This document shows positions 11,970 to 24,190 of a stretch of 64,000 bases of DNA, one piece after another. A model generated the notes under the pieces. That model did not search any database and had not been told where the DNA came from. It saw nothing but the letters and a program-made list of their open reading frames with translations. Source of the DNA: Hemerocallis citrina (lineage: Eukaryota; Streptophyta; Magnoliopsida; Asparagales; Asphodelaceae); contig JACEHZ010000207.1 in the NCBI GenBank assembly GCA_017893485.1, positions 62,001-126,000 on the forward strand, in the 5' to 3' direction. Each line of letters begins with the position of its first letter. The first letter of the stretch is position 1. Both the position numbers and the translations under genes were made by a program.

Positions 11970-13522
11970 TGTTAGTGTTAGTGCCCTAGAGACAATGTGA
12001 TTGTGCTTCTAGGAAATACTTTTGTTAATTAATGATTGTGTTCTATTGATTATTATATGTTAATTTATTATGTCTTAATTTACTGCGATAAAAATGTTAG
12101 AGTAATAAATGTCCTTGGAATATATAATACGTATTCTATATCTTTAAGTATGTGACTTAAAAATGAGATTATATGAATAGTGTTTATATTTCTAAATATC
12201 CCTAATCAAGCATTGTCATTATGGGACAATAATAATGCATAAAGATTAGTATGTTTGTTAACTGATGACCACATCTCATTGGTCATAGGTATAGTGATAC
12301 TAAAGTCAAGAACATAGGTGCATGTAAGATTCTACATGGCACTGGATAGACCCACAGTGAGATTCTTCATGTTTAAATAAAGTCATAAGAAAGACTCACA
12401 GTGATAATGGTGTAATGATCCTCTGACTTGAGATCATTATATTTCTATAAGAGGATTAATATACTTTGACTACATTAAAAGTTACCTTTGACCGGGTGAT
12501 GATAAAAGTGGACATCGGGTATATTATGAGTCGTATGAGAAATATGAATGATAGATAAAGGATTTAACCCTCCTATAATTAGGAGAGATATTATTGGCCT
12601 CTTGATTGAGTGAGACTATGAAATGCATGGCCATGCTCAAATAATGATTTGTTTTAATAGTCTACTCATTGATCAAGGAAACCCGGATTAAATGTTGAAG
12701 AGGATGACTGAGAACATGCCTCGAGTTTAATCTATAATATTTGGTTAAAGGGATTATATTACACGGAAACATTAATCACGAAAGGTTTTATTGGATCACC
12801 AATTATTATTATTACTTGGGTAGCAATGATGTATTATTAGATGCCGCTCATTGTTTATAATTTTATTATTGGATATTAAAATTATTTCCAACGTAATAAT
12901 AACCTAAAGGGTCACACACAAGAACGCTTGAAGGAGATTTGATTTAAATTATGAATTTAAATTAAATAGTAATTCGAATTTATTTATGATATTAATTAAG
13001 TGGGACTTAATTAATTAATTAAATATAATTTCAAATTTACTAATGATTAGAATTAGAATTATATTAGAATATTAATTAAGTTTGACTTAATTATTTATTT
13101 AATTAAGAATTCTAATTTTAATAAAAGCCCAATAGGATTGGGCTTTAGAAAAACAGATTTGTCTCTCTATATAAAGATCTTAAACTCTCAAATTAGTTTT
13201 TGAGGCTAAGAGAAAAAACCCTAGCCGTTTGAGAGAAGAAGATGGAGATAGAGAGAATTTGGTTTTCGGATGCTAGTACATCGCTCCTTCAAATACCAAG
13301 TGTTCGTGTGGATACCGATAGAGCGTAGATCGCGTGAGCGGGATGCGTGGTGATTCAAGAAGCTTGGACCTCCATTAGTCATCCTTTTCTCAACTGTTAA
13401 AGCTTCGTTTTAAGGTAAACGTTCATAACTACGAATTAAACGTCGTGTTTTGCATGGATCCTGCGATTGGGTTTCGATTTTATTGTTTTAATCCGCTGCA
13501 TTTATGCCCCGAAAACCCTACA
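11970..13522 (+). repeat. 5' LTR of young Copia element
   Basis: It is nearly identical to 18848-20400. It contains a 10-bp inverted repeat of AAAGCCCAAT, a TATATAAA box and an AAACCCTAG telo-box-like word, which outlines the promoter and start of the R region. It ends directly before the primer-binding site. Confidence 0.95.
13124..13176 (+). promoter_or_regulatory. LTR core promoter: AGCCCAAT palindrome plus TATA box
   Basis: AAAGCCCAAT (13124-13133) and ATTGGGCTTT (13137-13146) form a perfect 10-bp inverted repeat with a 3-nt spacer. TATATAAA follows at 13168-13175, and a telo-box-like AAACCCTAG lies about 40 bp downstream (13215-13223). GGGCC/AGCCCA-type elements combined with telo boxes are known from promoters active in dividing plant cells. 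That this LTR uses them in the same way is inference. The arrangement is repeated in LTR2. Confidence 0.6.
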
Positions 13523-13523
13523 A

Positions 13524-13536
13524 TGGTATCAGAGCT
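13524..13536 (+). other. Primer-binding site (initiator tRNA-Met type)
   Basis: TGGTATCAGAGCT follows the end of the 5' LTR after one base. It is the usual plant retrotransposon primer-binding sequence, complementary to the 3' end of initiator tRNA-Met. Confidence 0.9.
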
Positions 13537-13679
13537 ACTTGCGAAAACGTTTTAATTCGTTTATTTGTTACAGTTTTGATATATATGCATAAACTGTAAG
13601 TTAATGATGATTGTGATGATCATATGATGATCTTATAATCTGTATGTATACTGATATGTATATGATTTATGTTTGTTCT

Positions 13680-14300
13680 AATTACGAGAATCGTATTCGA
13701 TATGGATTCTGAAACGGCTGCTGTAGATTTGCTGAAATCTATTTCTAGTGCCCGATTTTTGCAAATGAGTACCTTTTCGGAAAGGGAAACGAGCGTCTGA
13801 ACAAAACTAATAGCTTAAGCTATCCCCGACTCGTCTGTAAGGCGTTTGACGCCGTTTAGGGCCTGAAATATGCAATTTTATGTTTTCAGATTTAATTTCA
13901 ATTTTCTGAATTATGCCTTATATGATTTTTATGATTGGATCATGATGAAATATGATATGGTATAACATGATTAGATAATATATGATATTATTTGAATATT
14001 ATATATTTGTTCTTATCGCGTAGATTGTATACGATACGGTTTCTGCAAAGATGAGCAGATTTGGTGAAATCTGTGTCCAGTGTCCGATTTTCGCAAATAA
14101 AATATGTTTTCTGACTGGAATTGGGTCACTGAGCAATACTGACTTTGTCACCGATGCGGATATAAGGCGTTTGACGCCGTTTAGAACCTGAAAACTGCGA
14201 TTTACTGTTTTCAGAATTTTGATTGCAATTTCCTGATTTTACCCTATTTAATTTTTGTGATTGGATCATGACAAATATGATGTGGTATGATGACATAATG
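13680..14300 (+). repeat. Tandem duplication in retrotransposon leader
   Basis: Two related blocks of about 300 bp (roughly 13680-13990 and 14015-14300) share the same order of motifs: a GAAATCT segment, CCGATTTT(T/C)GCAAAT, TAAGGCGTTTGACGCCGTTTAG, then a T-rich CAGA..TTTTCTGA-like stretch. Each copy holds the small hairpin GGCGTTTGACGCC (5-bp stem, 3-nt loop). The blocks lie between primer-binding site and gag, where packaging or dimerisation signals of retroelements usually sit. A role is not proven. Confidence 0.65.
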
Positions 14301-15637
14301 AAATATGAGATATTCTTAATTGTTATATGAGCATGGTGTATGGTTATGGCCTTAAGACCCATAGGTTAGTGGTTTTGATTTATGGTTTGGTTTCTAAATA
14401 CGACTTGCATGTCGTCTTCAATTTCTTGTAATTTATATTCTCGAATGTAACTCGAGTTCCTCTTGTAAGTTCATAAGAACATTTTTTTCCATTATTCAAT
14501 GTAATGATCAATGAAGACATGGAAGCAAGGAGGCAAACTAATGAGCATTCCAAAGAAGGAGATACAAGATGAAGATGAAGAAGATAAAGACATGTAATAG
14601 TGTAGTATTTTAAACCACCCATAGATTGACCTTGATTTTTCCATTAGCTTGGAAAGATCATATAGGATGGGCCATAACCAAACACGTTTACTTTATGCAC
14701 TTTATATATGTATGAATGTATGTGATACAATGTATGTGTAGAGATAATGATGCATGCTTAATTAGATTAAGATGAATGTATTAGATACGACACCCCATTC
14801 ATGCTTAAACAAGATAAAATCTATAACGATTTAAGATGAACATTAAACAAACGATCATGAGATTCTTGTGTTTATGAAACACGGTAATTAAATATGAATT
14901 TTCATTATTCAACGATTGAATGATTTTGTCAACAACCGATTACGAATCTGTAAGAAAAGGGGTGCCAATAATGCCGTCTGTGCGTTAACCTCTGATCTGG
15001 AAATCATTCATTCAACGAATTTTGATTTGAAATATTTGATTCAAGGAAAAATTGAGAATCTCTTTATGATGGGATCATGATCGTTTATAAGTAAATCCCT
15101 TAATAAATATTAAGTTAAACAAGATGCTTTCCAATGAATAACACTCATCAAGGCCTAGATCATAAGGGGTGGGTTTGCCAAAGCAGAGTGCTCCTTTTAA
15201 TCGTGGTGAGGTGCGAAAGAGTAAATGTGATACTCGTTATGTTGATTCATTGGGCCTAACTTAACTAAGTCGTCACAATAAGATTATGAACTTAGAAGCA
15301 TAGAGTTTGGCGAAAAATTTATTAGATAAATTAGAGCAATGGTTGTTCACCAAACTATCCAAGAGTTATATACGTGATATAATTGACAAATGTTGTCTAC
15401 CTAAATAGTTGTGTTTTGGGAGTTTCAGCCAACGCTGACTCAAGACATGATGAAATATGGATCTTGGCTCACTAGAAAGATATATAATAAATGCTTTCCG
15501 AATTAATAGTAAGGGCTATTAATTTGATCAAAATAGTGGGAGATATATATTATGAATATATATGAATAATCATTTGAACATAAACTAATAATTCCGTAGA
15601 CTAATTCTTTTATGCATTTTACATTATAGATATTCTA

Positions 15638-16463
15638 ATGGCAAACAACTCAAATAACTTCTCTGTACGATCTGTCCTTGAGAAGGACAAGTTGACAGGA
15701 ACAAACTTCCTCGATTGGCAAAGGAATTTGAGGATAGTCCTCAGGTAAGAGTGAAAGCTCTATGTCATTTCCTCGCCCTGGACCTCTCCCTGTAGGTGCA
15801 TCGGTTGATCAACGTAATGTTTATCAGAAACATATCGATGATGACACGGATGTCACTTGTCTTATGCTTGCGACTATGAGTCTTGAGCTTCAGAAACAGC
15901 ATGAGCATATGGATGCTCATATAATGATAGAGCACCTTAAACGTATGTTTGAAGGACAGGCTCGTCAAGAGAGGTTTGATACAAGTAAAGCCTTGTATGC
16001 ATGTAAATAGGGTGATCGTGATCCAGTTGCACCGCATGTTCTAAAGATGATGGATATATGGAGTACCTTGCTACTCTGGGTTCCGCCATCAGTCCGGAAG
16101 CTCAGATAGATCTAATCTTGCAATCTTTGAACAATGACTATGCTCAATTTGTAATGAATTACAATATGAATGAGATAGACAAGACACCTACCGAATTGTT
16201 GGCTATGTTGAAAACTACTGAGACCAACATTCAGAAGGCATCCCCTGCTCCCATAATGATGGTCAACAAAGGGAATGCCAAAGGAAAAGGTAAATGGAAA
16301 GGCAAGAACAAAATTGGATCTAAGCCTGCGAATCCAGAACCCGCTGTTAAGGCTTAGAAGCCTACTGGAGGTGTTGCAAAGGCAAAGGCAAAGGGTGATT
16401 GTCACTATTGCAAGAAGCCGGGTCATTGGAAGAGAAACTGTCAAACTTATTTGGAGGATCTGA
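15638..16463 (+). pseudogene. Broken Copia gag
   Basis: The frame starts MANNSNNFSVRSVLEKDKL and continues through LTGTNFLDWQ, a typical Copia gag N-terminus. It hits TAA at 15746 (codon 37) and TGA at 15752. Gag-like sequence then continues in pieces: 15762-16010 with CLMLATMSLELQKQHE, ending in TAG, and 16058-16357 with QFVMNYNMNE, also ending in TAG. A CCHC zinc knuckle, CHYCKKPGHWKRNC, lies at 16400-16441. With two early stops and further stops downstream, no full Gag can be made. The intact knuckle and readable blocks show the decay is moderate. Confidence 0.9.
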
Positions 16464-16514
16464 AGAAACTGAAGGCTGTTCAGATTTCTGATTCAGGTAT
16501 TTATATTATAGAAG

Positions 16515-18735
16515 TCAAATTTGTCTACTTCTACATCATGGGTATTAGATACTGGATGTGGTTCTCACATTTGTATAAATGTGCATAAACGGCGAAGGAG
16601 TAGAACTTTGGCGTTAGGAGAAGTCGACCTACATGTTAGCAATGGAGCAAAGGTTGCTGCTTTAGCTGTAGGGACTTATTATTTATCGATGCCCATGGGG
16701 CTTATTTCAGAACTTGAGAACTATTTTACGTGCCTGCAATTTGCAGAGACATTATTTTGGTTTCTTGTTTGGACAAGATTGGTTTTTCCTTTTTGATTCA
16801 GAACAATTGTTGTTCCTTTTCGTTGAATAATGTTACCTATGAGGTTGCACGTTTGTTTAATGGTTTATATGTTCTTGATTTTGATACTCCTATCTATAAT
16901 GTAAATAATAAACGTCTAAAGATAAATGACTCAAATCAAACATACCTCTGGCACTGTCATTTAGGCCATATAAATGAGAATCGCATTTCCAAGTTACATT
17001 AGGATGGATACTTGGATAAGTTTGATTTTGAATCATACGAAGAATGTGAACTATGTCTCATTGGCAAAATGACTAAAACTTCTTTTACCGGATAAGGTGA
17101 GAGGGCCACCAAACAATTGGAATTGATACATAGTGATGTATGTGGTCCAATGCGTATGTTGGCAAGAGGTGGCTTTTACTAATTTTAACCTTTACTGATG
17201 ATTTTAGTAGATACGGATATGTGTATCTTTTGAAGAACAAATCCGAATCGTTTGAAAAATTCAAAGAGTAAGAGATTGAAGAAGAAAAACAAATAGGCGA
17301 AAGTATAAACTCTACGATCTGATCGTAGAGGAGAATACCTAAGCTTAAAATTTCTTAAAAGCGTGTGGTATAGTATCACAACTCACTCTTCCTGGAACAC
17401 CACAAAGACATGGTGTGTCTGAGAGGAGAAATCGCATTTTGTTGGACATGGTGCGATTGATGATGAGTCTAGGGGATCTTCCAATTAGTTTCTGGGGTTA
17501 TGCCCCTAGAGACGGCTGCAGAAACACTAAACCGAGTTCCTTCTAAATCAGTTCAAAAGACACCATATATGAGATATGAACTGAGAAACGTCACAGCGTG
17601 TCATTTATGAAAATTTGGGGATATGAAGCGTTTGTGAAACGTATGATCTCTGACAATCTAGGACCAAAATCAGATTTTGTGGGATACCCAATGGAAATAA
17701 AAAGGGTATTATTTCTATAAACCTTCGGAGAACAAAGTGTTTGTTGCTTGAATGGCTATGTTTCTAAAGAGAGATTTACTTTCTAAGAAAAATAGTGGGA
17801 GGACAATAGATCTCGATGAGGATCGAGAACCACAGAATAATGTTGAACAAGAGTTGGAACATGAGCAGAGTGTGGCTCAAGATGTTGATAACAACACTGC
17901 TCAAGAAACACAAGTTATTCGTAGATCTAGTAGGATTCGCTATGAGCCAGAGAGATATCGTGGATTTCTTCTGACTCAAATTGGCGATGTGATGATCATA
18001 GATGATGATGAGCCTCTCACCTACAAAGATGCTATGAATAGTCCAGATTTTGAGAGATGGCTGGAGGCCATGAAATCTGAGATGGATTCCATGTATGAAA
18101 ATCAAAGTATGGACTTTGGTTGGACCACCCGAAGGGGTAAAACCCATAGGGTGCAAGTGGGTTTCTTGAAGAAAACTGACGTGGATTGTAATGTACAGAC
18201 CTACAAAGCAAGACTAGTGGCGAAAAGTTTCAAGCAGATTCATAGTAGTGACTATGATGAAACTTTCTCACCGGTGGCTATGGTCAAATCCATCAGGATT
18301 TTGCTTGCGATAGCAACTTACTATGACTATGAAATCTGGCAAATGGATGTCAAGTCGATCCAAAGTTTGCTAGAATGGTCTGTGAGAAGCGATGGTCCAT
18401 TTATGGATTATAGCCGGCCTCGAGGAGATGGAACATTCGTTTTGATGAAACAGTCAAAGAGTTTGGCTTCATGTAAAATGAAAATGTGTCGTGTGTTTAC
18501 GAAGGGTTAGTGGGAGCCATGTGTCATTCCTAGTATTATATGTAGATGACATATTATTAATAGGGAATGACATTCCTAATCTACAGGTTGTGAAGATTTG
18601 GTTGGGAAATAGTTTCTCGATAAAAGACTTTGGCGATGATACATATGTCTTAGGGATCAGGATCTATAGAGATAGATCTAAAAGATTAATCGGTTTAAGT
18701 CAGAATACATACATATGTAAAGTGCATACTTAAGA
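16515..18735 (+). pseudogene. Broken Copia pol (protease, integrase, RT; RNase H missing)
   Basis: Domains appear in Copia order. The protease has VLDTGCGSHIC near 16540. The GAG-pre-integrase region has YLWHCHLGHINENRISKL near 16945, followed by a TAG. The integrase core has LELIHSDVCGPM near 17120, FTDDFSRYGYVYLL near 17190 and GVSERRNR near 17415. Reverse transcriptase runs from 17990, with YKARLVAKSF, DYDETFSPVAM and IWQMDVK, and then breaks. It resumes near 18510 with LVLYVDDILLIG. After about 18735 the sequence runs directly toward the polypurine tract, so RNase H and the C-terminus are deleted. Several stops and frame changes separate the pieces. Copia is certain, but the lineage is not assigned. 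Confidence 0.9.
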
Positions 18736-18835
18736 TAACGTTGCGGACCCACAAGACTAAGGCTTTGTCGTAGTAGAAGCACGAAGGTCACACTAGTTCC
18801 ATGGGTATTAGATACATGAGTGATTGGCTCTAGTG

Positions 18836-18847
18836 CAAGTGGGAGAT
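18836..18847 (+). other. Polypurine tract
   Basis: AAGTGGGAGAT stands directly before the TGTTAG start of the 3' LTR, the expected site for priming plus-strand DNA synthesis. Confidence 0.75.
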
Positions 18848-20400
18848 TGTTAGTGTTAGTGCCCTAGAGACAATGTGATTGTGCTTCTAGAAAATACTTT
18901 TGTTAATTAATGATTGTGTTCTATTGATTATTATATGTTAATTTATTATGTCTTAATTTACTGCGATAAAAATGTTAGAGTAATAAATGTCCTTGGAATA
19001 TATAATACGTATTCTATATCTTTAAGTATGTGACTTAAAAATGAGATTATATGAATAGTGTTTATATTCCTAAATATCCCTAATCAAGCATTGTCATTAT
19101 GGGACAATAATAATGCATAAAGATTAGTATGTTTGTTGACTGATGACCACATCTCATTGGTCATAGGTATAATGATACTAAAGTCAAGAACATAGGTGCA
19201 TGTAAGATTCTACATGGCACTGGATAGACCCACAGTGAGATTCTTCATGTTTAAATAAAGTCATAAGAAAGACTCACAGTGATAATGGTGTAATGATCCT
19301 CTGACTTGAGATCATTATATTTCTATAAGAGGATTAATATACTTTGACTACATTAAAAGTTACCTTTGACCGGGTGATGATAAAAGTGGACATCGGGTAT
19401 ATTATGAGTCGTATGAGAAATATGAATGATAGATAAAGGATTTAACCCTCCTATAATTAGGAGAGATATTATTGGCCTCTTGATTGAGTGAGACTATGAA
19501 ATGCATGGCCATGCTCAAATAATGATTTGTTTTAATAGTCTACTCATTGATCAAGGAAACCCGGATTAAATGTTGAAGAGGATGACTGAGAACATGCCTC
19601 GAGTTTAATCTATAATATTTGGTTAAAGGGATTATATTACACGGAAACATTAATCACGAAAGGTTTTATTGGATCACCAATTATTATTATTACTTGGGTA
19701 GCAATGATGTATTACTAGATGCCGCTCATTATTTATAATTTTATTATTGGATATTAAAATTATTTCCAACGTAATAATAACCTAAAGGGTCACACACAAG
19801 AACGCTTGAAGGAGATTTGATTTAAATTATGAATTTAAATTAAATAGTAATTCGAATTTATTTATGATATTAATTAAGTGGGACTTAATTAATTAATTAA
19901 ATATAATTTCAAATTTACTAATGATTATAATTAGAATTATATTAGAATATTAATTAAGTTTGACTTAATTATTTATTTAATTAAGAATTCTAATTTTAAT
20001 AAAAGCCCAATAGGATTGGGCTTTAGAAAAATAGATTTGTCTCTCTATATAAAGATCTTAAACTCTCAAATTAGTTTTTGAGGCTAAGAGAAAAAACCCT
20101 AGCCGTTTGAGAGAAGAAGATGGAGATAGAGAGAATTTGGTTTTCGGATGCTAGTACATCGCTCCTTCAAATACCAAGTGTTCGTGTGGATACCGATAGA
20201 GCGTAGATCGCGTGAGCGGGATGCGTGGTGATTCAAGAAGCTTGGACCTCCATTAGTCATCCTTTTCTCAACTGTTAAAGCTTCGTTTTAAGGTAAACGT
20301 TCATAACTACGAATTAAACGTCTTGTTTTGCGTGGATCCTGCGATTGGGTTTCGATTTTATTGTTTTAATCCGCTGCATTTATGCCCCGAAAACCCAACA
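18848..20400 (+). repeat. 3' LTR of young Copia element
   Basis: It has the same length and nearly the same sequence as 11970-13522. It ends CCCAACA and is followed by the duplication TATTC. Confidence 0.95.
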
Positions 20401-20405
20401 TATTC

Positions 20406-22230
20406 ATAATATGTTACTACACTCTAAATTACTTATACATTATAGACTATGGGATAGAAACACAAATAATTTTGTTAAAGTGAAAATATGTGGTGCGGTA
20501 CATTTGTTAGATACATGACCCTAGAATGCCTAAAGTATGACATATAACAAATATTTGTGTGTACTTAGAAAGTGCAGAATGTAGTTCTGTGGATAAATAT
20601 TGGATCTATCTAATCTGTGTTAGAAGAATCTAGACTTGCAGAGTTCTTTGAGGATGTGTTTATCAAAGATAAATGTATGAAATTATCTAGTCCTACAGAC
20701 ACGGTAAATGATTCACAGTTGGAATCAAGAACCAGCTTTACTGACACTTAAAACTTCAATGTCAAATGAGCCAAAAAGAGTCTTTAGTAGATAATAAAAT
20801 AAATTTGTTGTTATACAATAATAATTTAATTTAGTTGATTTGCCGAAATGGGCTATAGTAAGTAATTGGGGTTTTGTAGAATAAACTTAATTTTGATTGT
20901 TCACTAGCAATTTTAATGCATTTTAGTAGCTAACGGATTGACTGAGATAAATGAGAGATATTTGTTTGATATCTACTCACATGCTTATCATATTGCTACA
21001 ATAAGTATTCTTCTTACCCTTACATCTATTGAAAATTTTGTTATTCATAAAGGATATTTAAACAGTCTTGTACTAAAAGTTTTGTACTTTATGTTTTGTA
21101 CTGAACAATTTTACACTGGAAAGTTTTGAACTAATATGTTTAGTGAACAAGATTTACAATTTAGTAAAATCATTGTATGTTCTTAAAACTTGTTTAGCCG
21201 ATGAATAAATAATTTGACAAATTTCTTAAAGAGACTAGTATATGAATCTGGTAATTCAGATATGTGTCTTCAACTTTGTGGTGTGTCAAATATAATGGCT
21301 ACTATTTACTCGTTCTGTTGACATGCTTGTTATTGGAAGTGACCTCTCTATTATAAATGAAGTTAAAATTATGCTATCCAAAGAATTTAGCATGAAACAC
21401 CTAGGTATTGTGGACACCATAGGTATAAGGGTGAGTTTCGGTTGGCAAGAGATAACCCTTAGTCAAACTCATCAAATCAATAATGTGTTTCAAAAGTGGG
21501 GATATAGTGATTGAAAGTGTGTTTTGAAACACCTTATGATTATGATAGAAGGTTGACACCTAATAATGGTGTAACTATGAGACAGATAGATAATTCTAAA
21601 AGAATTGAAAGTCTCATGTATACAAAGATCTGCACTAGAATAGACATAGCCTTTGAGGTTGATGTGATCTGCAAATTCACTAATAATCCCATACACATTT
21701 GAGTCCCTTTAAGAGGCTAATGAGATACCTAAGTTGTACTCAAGAGTTTGCTTTGTGCTACTCAAAGTTTAGTGAAAGTCGACAACTAGTGAATATGTGT
21801 TCACACTAGGAGGAGAAAAAAATTTATGGAGATTAAAAAGTAAACAAGCATTGCATTCTCATCTAAGAAATCAGACATCTATGTGTTATCCTCTGCAGGA
21901 GAAGAGACTGAGTGGATTGAATGACTTATTGCTAATCATCCATTGAGAAGTTTAACATAAATTCTCTAATTCTGTTATGCGACTATTAAGGTATAATGCA
22001 CTGTAGCTCATAACTCACTCTATAATAGTAAGAGGAGTATATTGAGGCTGAAGCCTAGTTGAACTTTCTCATAGATAAAGTGCAATTGCGGTAAGTATGG
22101 CTAATGCTCTTGCTAAGAGACTTGAAAGTGATCTAATTATCAAAACTGTGGGGAAAATGGAGTTAAAAGCTATTGAGTCAAAAGCTTTAACATCCAAGTT
22201 ATTTTGAGATTTAGAATCTAATTGGAGCCA
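20406..22230 (+). pseudogene. Old degraded Copia element, right part (RT and RNase H remnants)
   Basis: After the young insertion the old pol resumes. Near 20640-20680 reads FFEDVFIKDK. At 21315-21514 the frame reads SVDMLVIGSD then LSKEFSMKHLG and ITLSQTHQI, which matches Copia reverse transcriptase after the YVDD motif. Here Tyr is Ser and one Asp is lost. A shifted frame at 21511-21702 gives SLMYTKICTRIDIAFEV, and 21780-22060 holds TSEYVFTLGG and HNSLYNSKRR-like RNase H remnants. Many stops make it clearly dead. Sequence between about 20750 and 21300 is not recognisable and seems to replace the front half of reverse transcriptase. Confidence 0.75.
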
Positions 22231-23182
22231 TAGAGAAGTTCAAATTAAAGCATCAATTTTAAGCAGTTGGCATGCTTTAGATAATTTGAAAAGTTCTATG
22301 TAAATTTTGTTAATATATAATTTCATTCCAATTTTGAATCTGATGCTATATATTTTCATAATTTACTTAGAATTATCTCATTATTCCAAAAGAAAGCATG
22401 AAAAATTGTCGATGTGTTTCCGATGTTTAGAACTATTGTTATATCATTCCAATTTTGATGATATAACTCTTTTATGGATTCATGTTTCATTCCAATTTTG
22501 ATGATTCAGAATTAACCATAATTGATTTGACTGTTCTATCATTCCAATATGAAACATAGTATAGTTCTTGTGTAGAAACTATACTAATTCTTGTTCTTTA
22601 TTTTGTTAAAGAAACTTGATTGTGATGCTTGCATTACATTTTGCTAAGCTATCGTTGAATTGTACTATGTTCTTTAGCAGAACTAGATACTTTATGAAAT
22701 TCGCTGGAATTCTTAGAGATGTGTCTCTTGATATTCTTATTTTCAAAAGGCTAGCAAAGATGGAGGAGATGAATCTGTCAACATAAATATCAAAATAATG
22801 ATTTGCTTAAAATGGAGGAGTAAACATAAAGCAGTTTGCAAGGATATAGTTTTGGTTTATTTTTCTTGGGAATAAATTTGTCACTTGCTTGGTAAAATTT
22901 CTGTTGAGTTCAAGACTCTTGTGTTCATGAGCTTAAAACTCATATTTTGTTCTTGAAGTTTATTTGCTTTGGTTGATTTTGAAACTATGACAGGTTTCTC
23001 TAGTTGGTTTAGTCATTGTGAACTATTCTGTTTTGATATGGTCTTTGAACTATTTGATTATTTTGGTTTAGTCTCATTTAAACTATTCGAGTTACAATTG
23101 GTTTAGTCTATGAACTATATTATTTTGTGATCCAATGATATAACATAGCATTGATGTATATATTGAGAATATAAGAGGAGAT
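22231..23182 (+). other. 3' untranslated part of old Copia element
   Basis: AT-rich and without genes. The words CATTCCAATTTTGA (about 22322, 22446 and 22491) and CATTCCAATATGA (about 22541) form a loose short repeat. It ends in the polypurine stretch ATAAGAGGAGAT. Confidence 0.5.
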
Positions 23183-23500
23183 TGTTGGATATATAGGTAT
23201 ATTCTCAATATAATAGAATATTATTGTGTATAATGTTCTATAGGGGCAACACGTGATTTGCACGTGTTGTATGCTAATTATTGGACTTGGTTGACTGGCA
23301 TGAAGCCCAGTACCCTAAACCCAGTTAATGTCATATAAAAGCTGGTTTAGAGGTAGTGCTCTATGATATTCCAATACTGATAAACAGAGTATAATATCAT
23401 AAGTGCCTATGAGATATAAATCCTAACCCTAATTATTATATGATATTTGCATCAGCATCATACTATTATATGACAACTCAAAGTAGCATTATTCTACACA
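23183..23500 (+). repeat. Probable 3' LTR start of old Copia element, right end unclear
   Basis: TGTTGGATATATAGG follows a polypurine tract (23171-23182), as expected for a 3' LTR. A TATA-like ATATAAAAGC lies near 23332. I cannot find a matching 5' LTR or a clear CA end, so the right border is only a guess. Confidence 0.5.
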
Positions 23501-23639
23501 TGATAAATGAAAATGTCAATATACATACAAAGAAAACTAAACCTATAAAGTTTACCTAAATAAACAAATTTACAATATATTAGCAAAACTAATAGCTAAA
23601 AATATGAAGTGACAAGTTTTATTACCAGCCGAGGCATTG

Positions 23640-24010
23640 TACCCTTTGACATTTTTTTTAAAAAAAGTGTAAAGATAACCAATTAGCCATCCCGTTTCAT
23701 TAATGAGTTATAACACGAAACGTACGAGTTACATAATAAAAAAGGCAAATAAAAATAAATGAAGTAGCAAAATGAAGAAAACAAACTAAACAAAGACAAT
23801 AAAAATCCAAAAAGAAAGATAGCAAGAAAGCCATAACTGAGAAGCAAATTTCCGTGTTTGCATCTCATTCTTTCCAAACATGAGAGTGCCATATTGGATT
23901 ATAGACACAGGAGAGTGTCACCCTTTCTAATCCCTTGACGACATACTGTTTCCTTTCCTGTCATCCCATTAAGAAGAACTTGAGCTCCCCCCAGCACTGT
24001 ATGACATGTC
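23640..24010 (-). pseudogene. Internally deleted LINE fragment (RT piece plus 3' end)
   Basis: On the minus strand about 24010-23900 encodes VLLNGMTGKETVCRQGIRKG and then DTL. This resembles the LINE reverse transcriptase stretch before GxRQGDPLSP. The remainder down to 23640 matches the 3' end of the LINE at 62206-62717, sharing CATCCCGTTTCATTAAT-like sequence and AAACTAAAC words. The sequence between these two parts is missing. A poly-T tract is not clear at the left edge. Confidence 0.55.
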
Positions 24011-24190
24011 CCTCGTATTACTTCCGTTTACAACTCCCCCAACTAACCAGTGCTTAATTACTTTAATAACTTCGCTGCCATGATCCATAAACTTTTCTCG
24101 TTTATATTGTCATGGGCAGGAGCATTGGGGGTTCGTAAGAGATCTAGGACATAGGAGGGTGATACTTTAGGGTAGGGACAAAGGGACGAC

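Larger units (their letters stand above)
11970..20400 (+). mobile_element. Young Copia retrotransposon with two 1553-bp LTRs, TSD TATTC
   Basis: Both LTRs start TGTTAGTGTTAGTGCCC and end in ACA (CCCTACA and CCCAACA). Each is 1553 bp, and I count only about eleven differences between them by eye. The duplication TATTC flanks the element (11965-11969 and 20401-20405). A primer-binding site matching initiator tRNA-Met follows LTR1 and a polypurine tract precedes LTR2. The internal region of about 5.3 kb carries recognisable but broken gag, protease, integrase and reverse transcriptase, and lacks RNase H. The insertion is recent, but the copy cannot have encoded its own machinery. Confidence 0.95.
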
